Source of the DNA: Streptomyces sp. NBC_01353
Lineage (GTDB): Bacteria; Actinomycetota; Actinomycetes; Streptomycetales; Streptomycetaceae
Direction of reading: 5' to 3'
DNA length: 64,000 nt
Assembly (NCBI RefSeq): GCF_036237275.1
Contig: NZ_CP108352.1
Coordinates: forward strand, 1,550,001-1,614,000
Made by a program: the position numbers and the translations under genes. The notes beneath the pieces were generated by a model that was not told where the DNA came from, made no database searches, and saw only the letters and a list, made by a program, of their open reading frames with translations. This document shows, piece by piece, positions 59,419-64,000 of the stretch; position 1 is the stretch's first letter, and every line of letters begins with the position of its first letter.

Positions 59419-59896
59419 GGCGGGCTCCTGTTCGCGGCATACGGGCGGGGAGTGACCGGTTCTCTGGACTTACCGAACAGTCAACTTACCCGCGCGTAAC
59501 GCGTTTTCAACCGCCCGCGCGCGTTCTCCCGTGAACCGAACGACCCCCCACGGCGTCGCCGAGCGACCGAATTCGGGGTGAGATGCTTCACATTCCCGCT
59601 TCGACGATCCGCCACCGGGCAGGGATTCTCGATTCCGCATTCGACGGACACCCGAGCGAATCGGAGTGTCGGTCTCCCGGTGAAGATCGCACCGCGCGCC
59701 GCGCACCTGCGAGAACGTTCCGCGCCGCCGCCCGGGGCCCCCGGAGCGGGGCGCGCGACCGCTCCGTACGCCCGGCCGAGCGGCCTTCCGGCCGTTGCCG
59801 CACGGAGACATCCCCGTCGACGAACCCGGAAGCCCATCCTGTACGTATGGAGGGGGAGACCCCTCCCCGACACCGGACCCCCACAAGGACTGACCC
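59419..59896. other. Intergenic region with direct repeats, no convincing gene
   Basis: 478 nt between the acyl-CoA synthetase gene (minus) and a small plus-strand ORF. ACTTACC occurs at 59468-59474 and 59484-59490 (16-bp period) beside TTGACT on the minus strand, a likely promoter/operator of the synthetase gene. A small CGGCC-TTCC-GGCCG hairpin is at 59781-59794. Open frames here are Arg/Pro-rich and lack support. Confidence 0.5.
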
Positions 59897-60151
59897 GTGA
59901 TCACCTCGCCCTCACCCCTCGTCCCCGTCCCGATCCCCGACCGTGTGGCAGCGATGATCGGTTCCTGCCTGCCGCTGCACGTCCTGCAGGCGGAGGTCGA
60001 CGCCGACTGCGCGGCGCGCGAGGTGCTCCGGTTCCGTGGGCCGCTGTGCGCCGAGGACCGCGCGGACCGCGAGCACGCCCTGTCCGCCCTCGCCCGGGCC
60101 AACAAGGTGCTGGCGAAGCACCACCCGCTACTGCCGGTGCTCCCGCGCTAG
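59897..60151 (+). CDS. Small unknown protein
   Basis: 84 aa, GTG start at 59897 behind AAGGA. The sequence is mostly helical after a Pro-rich beginning ([20 protein letters not shown] and [20 protein letters not shown]). It has two Cys and no signal peptide or recognised domain. The last 11 codons ([11 protein letters not shown] plus stop) form the first unit of a degenerate 33-bp repeat that continues past the stop codon. Likely real because of the good ribosome binding site and codon bias. Function unknown. Confidence 0.65.
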   Translation: MITSPSPLVPVPIPDRVAAMIGSCLPLHVLQAEVDADCAAREVLRFRGPLCAEDRADREHALSALARANKVLAKHHPLLPVLPR

Positions 60152-60300
60152 CACCACCCACTGCTGCGGCGCTCCCGCCCCAGCACCATCCACCGGCGGC
60201 CGGTGTGCCCCGCCGGCACGCCCCACTGTTGCCGGTTCTCCTCCGCCGGCGCCGCCCGCTGCTGCCGGTTCTCCCCCGCCGGCACCGCCCGCCGACGCTC
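60119..60300 (+). repeat. Degenerate 33-bp tandem repeats spanning a gene's 3' end
   Basis: Units at 60119-60151 (including the stop codon of the small ORF), 60152-60183 (32 nt), 60184-60216, 60217-60249, 60250-60282 and a partial unit from 60283. A typical unit starts CACCRCCC, has CTGCCGGT in the middle and CCGCCGG at the end. The array lies just upstream of the MFS gene. Confidence 0.8.
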
Positions 60301-60404
60301 CACCGACAGCCGGCCCCTACTCCGTTCGGGGCGCCGCCCCGCCACCGCACCGGTTCGGCTGTCCCCCACATGCGGGCGGCCCCACCCGGTGTGAGGCTGC
60401 GAGA

Positions 60405-62486
60405 GTGACCACCACCAGCGAAGCCGCGCCCCCGGCCGCCGGGCCCCCCGTGCTCGACAGCCGCCGCCGCAACATCGTCTTCGGCACGATCATGCTCGGT
60501 GTGCTGCTCGCCGCGCTGGACCAGACGATCGTCGGCACCGCTCTGCCGACCATCGTCGCGGACCTCGGTGGCGCCGCGCACATGTCCTGGGTGGTCACCG
60601 CCTATCTGCTGGCCGAGACGGTCGCCACCGTACTTGTCGGCAAGTTCGGTGATCTGTTCGGGCGCAAGGTGATCTTCCAGATCTCCGCGATCATCTTCAT
60701 CACCGGCTCGTTCCTCTGCGGCCTCGCCACCAACATGACCCTGCTCATCGTCTGGCGCGGACTGCAGGGCATCGGCGCCGGCGGTCTGATGGTCACCTCG
60801 ATGGCGCTGATCGCCGATGTGATCCCGCTACGCGACCGAGGCAAGTACCAGGGCGCGATCGGCGCGGTCTTCGGCGTCTCCACCGTCATCGGCCCGCTGC
60901 TCGGCGGGCTCTTCACCGACCATCTGAGCTGGCGCTGGGCGTTCTACGTCAACGTCCCGATCGCGATCCTGGTCGTGATCGCCGCCGCCCGTACGATCCC
61001 CTCCGTACGCTCCGCGAGCAAGCCGATCATCGACTACGCGGGCATCGCGCTGGTCGCGGCCGGCTCCAGCGCCCTGATCCTGGCGACCAGTTGGGGCGGC
61101 AACGAGTACGCCTGGACGTCCGGCGCCATCATCGGTCTCTTCGCCGGCGGACTGATCGCGCTCGCGCTGTTCTGCTGGGTGGAGACCCGGGCCGCCGAAC
61201 CGATGCTGCCCATGCGGCTCTTCGCCAATCCGGTGTTCACCGTCTGCTCCGTGCTGAGCTTCGTCGTCGGCTTCGCCATGCTCGGTTCGATGACGTTCCT
61301 GCCGTCCTACCTGCAGTACGTCGACGGTGACTCGGCCACCGTCTCCGGCATCCGCACGCTGCCGATGGTCGTCGGTCTGCTGATCGCGTCGATCTACAGC
61401 GGCAATGTGGTGAGCAAGACGGGCACCTACCGGATCTTCCCCATCGTGGGCTGTCTGGTGATGGGGGTCGGCCTCTTCCTCCTGTCCCTGATGGGCACGG
61501 GGACGAGCGCCTGGCTGGAGTCGCTGTACATGTTCGTGCTCGGCGCCGGCATCGGTCTGTGCATGCAGGTGCTCACCATCGCCGTGCAGAACACCGTGGA
61601 GTACGCCGATCTCGGCACCGCCACCTCGGGCGTCACCTTCTTCCGTACGCTGGGCAGCTCCTTCGGCACCGCCGTCTTCGGCACGATCTACGCCAACTCC
61701 CTGGAGCCCAACCTGGCCCAGGGGGTCCGCGAGGCCGTCGCGATCGCCGGGCCCGGCCAGGACCCGGCCGCGATCGCCACGGCCGCGACCAGCCCGTCCG
61801 GCGTCCACGGACTGCCGGACGACGTGGCGGCGCCGATCGTGGAGGCGTACGCGGACACCCTGCACACCGTCTTCCTCTGGACGGTGCCGGTCGCCGCGAT
61901 CGGCTTCGTCGTGGCGCTGTTCCTGAAGCAGGTGAAGCTCCGGGACACGGCCCGGGCCTCGGCACCCGACATGGGCGAGGGCTTCGCCTCCCCCACCACC
62001 GCCGGCGACTCCGCCAAGCTGCTGGAACTCTCCGTCGGCAGGATCCTGCGGAAGACGGACTTCGACACCGCCCGCCGGATCGTCGCCGACTCCGACACCC
62101 GGCTCGACACGGCAGGCGCGTGGGCCGTGATGCAGGTGGAGCTCTACACCCGGATCGTCGGGCACGCCAGCCTCGGGCTCGTCTCGGCCGGCCGCCGGGT
62201 GCCTCCGGAAGTCCTGCTCCCGGTCTTCGACCGCATGGTCGACGAGGGGTTCCTGACCCGGGACGGCAGTCTCCTCTCGCACACCCCGGCGGGAATGCGG
62301 GAGGCCGAGGTCATCACGCACGCCTGGGGCGAATGGCTCAGCGGCCAGGTCGAGCGGGAGCGCGGGCGGCCGAGCGGGCCCGAACTGCGGGCGGCGACCG
62401 ACGCCATCGCCAAGAAACTGATCGCCGAGGATCTGGCAACCGGGCTGCCGAGGGGCAGGCGGGAGCTGGAGGGCGCTACTCGATGA
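60405..62486 (+). CDS. DHA2 family MFS exporter with extra C-terminal domain
   Basis: 693 aa, GTG start at 60405. Fourteen membrane helices are likely in residues 25-515. Motif C-like [40 protein letters not shown] and the motif A loop [13 protein letters not shown] are present. DHA2 members export drugs or amphiphiles with protons. Residues about 535-693 form an additional cytoplasmic domain ([20 protein letters not shown], then [20 protein letters not shown]) resembling a MarR-like winged helix. The 3' end overlaps the YchJ gene by 11 nt. No regulator gene adjoins. Confidence 0.92.
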   Translation: MTTTSEAAPPAAGPPVLDSRRRNIVFGTIMLGVLLAALDQTIVGTALPTIVADLGGAAHMSWVVTAYLLAETVATVLVGKFGDLFGRKVIFQISAIIFITGSFLCGLATNMTLLIVWRGLQGIGAGGLMVTSMALIADVIPLRDRGKYQGAIGAVFGVSTVIGPLLGGLFTDHLSWRWAFYVNVPIAILVVIAAARTIPSVRSASKPIIDYAGIALVAAGSSALILATSWGGNEYAWTSGAIIGLFAGGLIALALFCWVETRAAEPMLPMRLFANPVFTVCSVLSFVVGFAMLGSMTFLPSYLQYVDGDSATVSGIRTLPMVVGLLIASIYSGNVVSKTGTYRIFPIVGCLVMGVGLFLLSLMGTGTSAWLESLYMFVLGAGIGLCMQVLTIAVQNTVEYADLGTATSGVTFFRTLGSSFGTAVFGTIYANSLEPNLAQGVREAVAIAGPGQDPAAIATAATSPSGVHGLPDDVAAPIVEAYADTLHTVFLWTVPVAAIGFVVALFLKQVKLRDTARASAPDMGEGFASPTTAGDSAKLLELSVGRILRKTDFDTARRIVADSDTRLDTAGAWAVMQVELYTRIVGHASLGLVSAGRRVPPEVLLPVFDRMVDEGFLTRDGSLLSHTPAGMREAEVITHAWGEWLSGQVERERGRPSGPELRAATDAIAKKLIAEDLATGLPRGRRELEGATR

Positions 62487-62907
62487 ACTCCCCGTCGACA
62501 TAGACCCAGGCGCCTTCATGGCGGGCGAAGCGGCTGCGCTCGTGGAGCGCGCCGGGGGCGCCGTCGTGGATGTAGGAGGCGACGAACGTGACCGTTCCGG
62601 CCTGGTGGAAGGCCGTGCCGTCGCCGGTGTCCCGGATCTCGAGGCCGGTCCAGCGCATCGAGGGATCGAAGTCGACCTCGGCCGGCCGGGTCTGCGGGGC
62701 CCAGGTGCGCAGCAGATAGGCCTCGTCGCGGACGACGAAGGCGCTGTAGCGGGAGCGCATGAGCAGTTCGGCGGTGGGCGCGGCGGCGGATCCGGCGTGG
62801 AAGCGTCCGCAGCACTCGCCGTAGCGGGCGGTCAGTCCGCAGGGGCAGGGCGCGTCCTCGGTGATGCGCGGGGACGGGGGGTTCTTGCGTGTGGTGCGTC
62901 GGGCCAT
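62476..62907 (-). CDS. YchJ family protein (SEC-C motif)
   Basis: 143 aa, ATG at 62907. The N-terminal zinc-binding SEC-C-like motif [17 protein letters not shown] is followed by [22 protein letters not shown], the YchJ signature, and an NTF2-like region ending [14 protein letters not shown]. Function in bacteria is not known; related SEC-C motifs bind ribosomes or SecB. Convergent with the MFS gene (11-nt overlap). Confidence 0.93.
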   Translation of the reverse strand: MARRTTRKNPPSPRITEDAPCPCGLTARYGECCGRFHAGSAAAPTAELLMRSRYSAFVVRDEAYLLRTWAPQTRPAEVDFDPSMRWTGLEIRDTGDGTAFHQAGTVTFVASYIHDGAPGALHERSRFARHEGAWVYVDGEFIE

Positions 62908-63050
62908 GGGGCCATTGTGTCCTGTGCCCCGAGAGGGGCGGGATCGAGCCATGTGCGCGGGGCGGCTCGCGCGGCTCTTCCGGGGGCAGGGGGGCGACCG
63001 TATGCTCCTGCGCCGGACGTGATGGTTACCGCCGGTAAAGGGGTCGGGGC

Positions 63051-64000
63051 ATGGATCGTACGGACGAGAGCGCAGGAAGCAACGGGAGTTCGCGCCGGGC
63101 CTTCGTGACGGGCGCCGCGGCCGTCACCGGGGCGGTGGCCGTCGGAGCCTTACCGGCGACCGGGGCGCGGGCCGCCGAGGCGGGGGAAGCCGGGCCCGGG
63201 GCGGCAACACCCCACTCCGTCGCCGTCCTCGGCGGTGGGGTCGCCGGCCTCACCGCCGCCCACGAACTGGCCGAACGAGGCTTCCGCGTCACCGTCTACG
63301 AGCGCCGGGCGCTCGGCGGCAAGGCCCGCTCGATGGATGTGCCGGACAGCGCGCGCGGCGCCCGGCGCCCGCTCCCCGCCGAGCACGGCTTCCGCTTCAT
63401 CCCCGGGATCTACCACAACCTCCCCGACACGATGCGGCGCATTCCCTTCCCCGGGAACGCCAACGGCGTCTGGGACAATCTCGTCGCCCCTGCCGAGATG
63501 GCCTTCGCCCGCACCGGCCGTGAGGACCTGCGCATCCCGCTGCCGTGGCCCGGTCACCGGCCCGCCGAGCTCACCCTCGACGAGATCCGCCGCGCCCTGA
63601 CCGCCCTCCTGGAGACCGCTCGTTCCATCCCGCTCCACGAGGCCGCCTACTTCGTCAACCGCTTCCTCGTCTTCCTCACCAGCTGCGACGAGCGGCGCGA
63701 CCGGACCTGGGAGGCGACGCCCTGGTGGGAGTTCCTGCGGGCCGAGCGGATGAGCTACGACTACCAGCGCATCCTCGCCGTCGGACTCACCCGCAACATC
63801 GTGGCGACCAAGGCCGAGGAGGCCAGCACCCGCACGGTCGCCACGCTCCTGGAGGCCTTCGCCTTCAACGCGCTCGGGCGCGGCGCGGACGGGCCCCTCG
63901 ACCGGATCCTCGACCTGCCCACGAACGAGGCGTGGATCGACCCCTGGGTGACCCATCTGACCGCCCTGGGCGTGGAGTTCCGTGTCGGCTGGACCGTACG
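63051..64000 (+). CDS. Tat-exported FAD-dependent amine oxidase/phytoene desaturase-like protein, partial
   Basis: The first 316 residues are visible; the gene runs off the right edge. ATG at 63051. A twin-arginine signal (SSRRAFVTGAAAVTGAVAVG) suggests export in a folded, FAD-loaded state. The FAD loop VAVLGGGVAGLTAAHELAER is followed by VYERRALGGKARSMD, typical of NAD(P)-binding flavin oxidoreductases of the phytoene desaturase/hydroxysqualene dehydroxylase class. RPLPAEHGFRFIPGIYHNLP also fits. The substrate is unknown. Confidence 0.88.
   Translation, partial: MDRTDESAGSNGSSRRAFVTGAAAVTGAVAVGALPATGARAAEAGEAGPGAATPHSVAVLGGGVAGLTAAHELAERGFRVTVYERRALGGKARSMDVPDSARGARRPLPAEHGFRFIPGIYHNLPDTMRRIPFPGNANGVWDNLVAPAEMAFARTGREDLRIPLPWPGHRPAELTLDEIRRALTALLETARSIPLHEAAYFVNRFLVFLTSCDERRDRTWEATPWWEFLRAERMSYDYQRILAVGLTRNIVATKAEEASTRTVATLLEAFAFNALGRGADGPLDRILDLPTNEAWIDPWVTHLTALGVEFRVGWTV

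Noticed and set aside
59583-59900. 105-codon plus-strand ORF in the 478-nt gap
   Set aside because: Arg/Pro/Ser-rich with no ribosome binding site and no domain.
63150-63956. 268-codon minus-strand ORF at the right edge
   Set aside because: Antisense of the Tat-exported flavoprotein, which has an intact FAD motif and signal peptide.

Overview
The window reads as chromosomal DNA of a Streptomyces species. It is very GC-rich, with strong third-position G/C bias that produces long false antisense ORFs. It carries lineage markers: an SsgA-like sporulation protein (49874-50290), a WhiB-family regulator, an SCO6745-family protein, Tex, and many GTG/TTG starts. From memory, the combination of a type I IPP isomerase, an SCO6745-family gene, a FadB/thiolase pair and an SsgD-like gene resembles the S. 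coelicolor SCO6720-SCO6750 neighbourhood. That synteny is recalled, not computed. I see no tRNA, rRNA, insertion sequence, prophage or CRISPR array.

1-6.7 kb: a coupled minus-strand set (glycerol-1-phosphate-dehydrogenase-like enzyme, nucleotidyltransferase, CDP-alcohol phosphotransferase) that looks like a pathway activating a polyol phosphate and transferring it to an acceptor. It is followed on the plus strand by a CDF metal exporter, a methyltransferase-acetyltransferase fusion and IPP isomerase. 6.6-14 kb: an anti-sigma-type ATPase, a crotonase-family protein, a DJ-1/PfpI protein next to a GlxA-type AraC regulator, an SCO6745-family protein and Tex. 14-20.9 kb: an overlapping ABC-F / ComB-like / acidic-protein operon, an unknown protein with a CPEC-type motif, D-amino-acid oxidase, a small secreted protein and a BCCT transporter. 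20.9-26 kb: three secreted peptidases (M14, X-Pro dipeptidyl-peptidase-like, M1).

26.1-27.1 kb: a protein resembling eukaryotic HPF1, the PARP accessory factor for serine ADP-ribosylation. 27.2-33.2 kb: a LacI regulator, a CebEFG-like sugar importer and a GH1 beta-glucosidase, with a perfect operator palindrome in front of the binding-protein gene. 33.2-37.9 kb: an MpaB/DUF2236 protein, an orphan ATP-synthase b-like subunit, a secreted sphingomyelinase, a tail-anchored protein, a macrodomain protein and a MerR regulator. 37.9-43.8 kb: a four-gene fatty-acid (probably branched-chain) beta-oxidation operon. 43.9-50.3 kb: a frameshifted lipoprotein gene, a saccharopine-dehydrogenase-like protein, a tandem palindrome array, a four-gene endonuclease V operon coupled by 4-nt overlaps, a YciI protein, a secreted Asp-box repeat protein, a mono-cluster ferredoxin/CDGSH protein and an SsgD-like protein. 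50.5-64 kb: a second ABC-F protein, an acyl-ACP desaturase with an operator-like dyad, an SDR with an N-terminal Cys4 motif, a WhiB protein, divergent LigD-polymerase and LigC-type ligase genes (NHEJ), an acyl-CoA synthetase, degenerate 33-bp repeats, a DHA2 exporter with an extra C-terminal domain, a YchJ protein and the start of a Tat-exported amine-oxidase/desaturase-like flavoprotein.

The features I would look at first are the HPF1-like protein, considered with the macrodomain protein 10 kb away, and the three-gene polyol-phosphate pathway at the left end. Function calls rest on motifs and family knowledge read by eye; no database search was possible.
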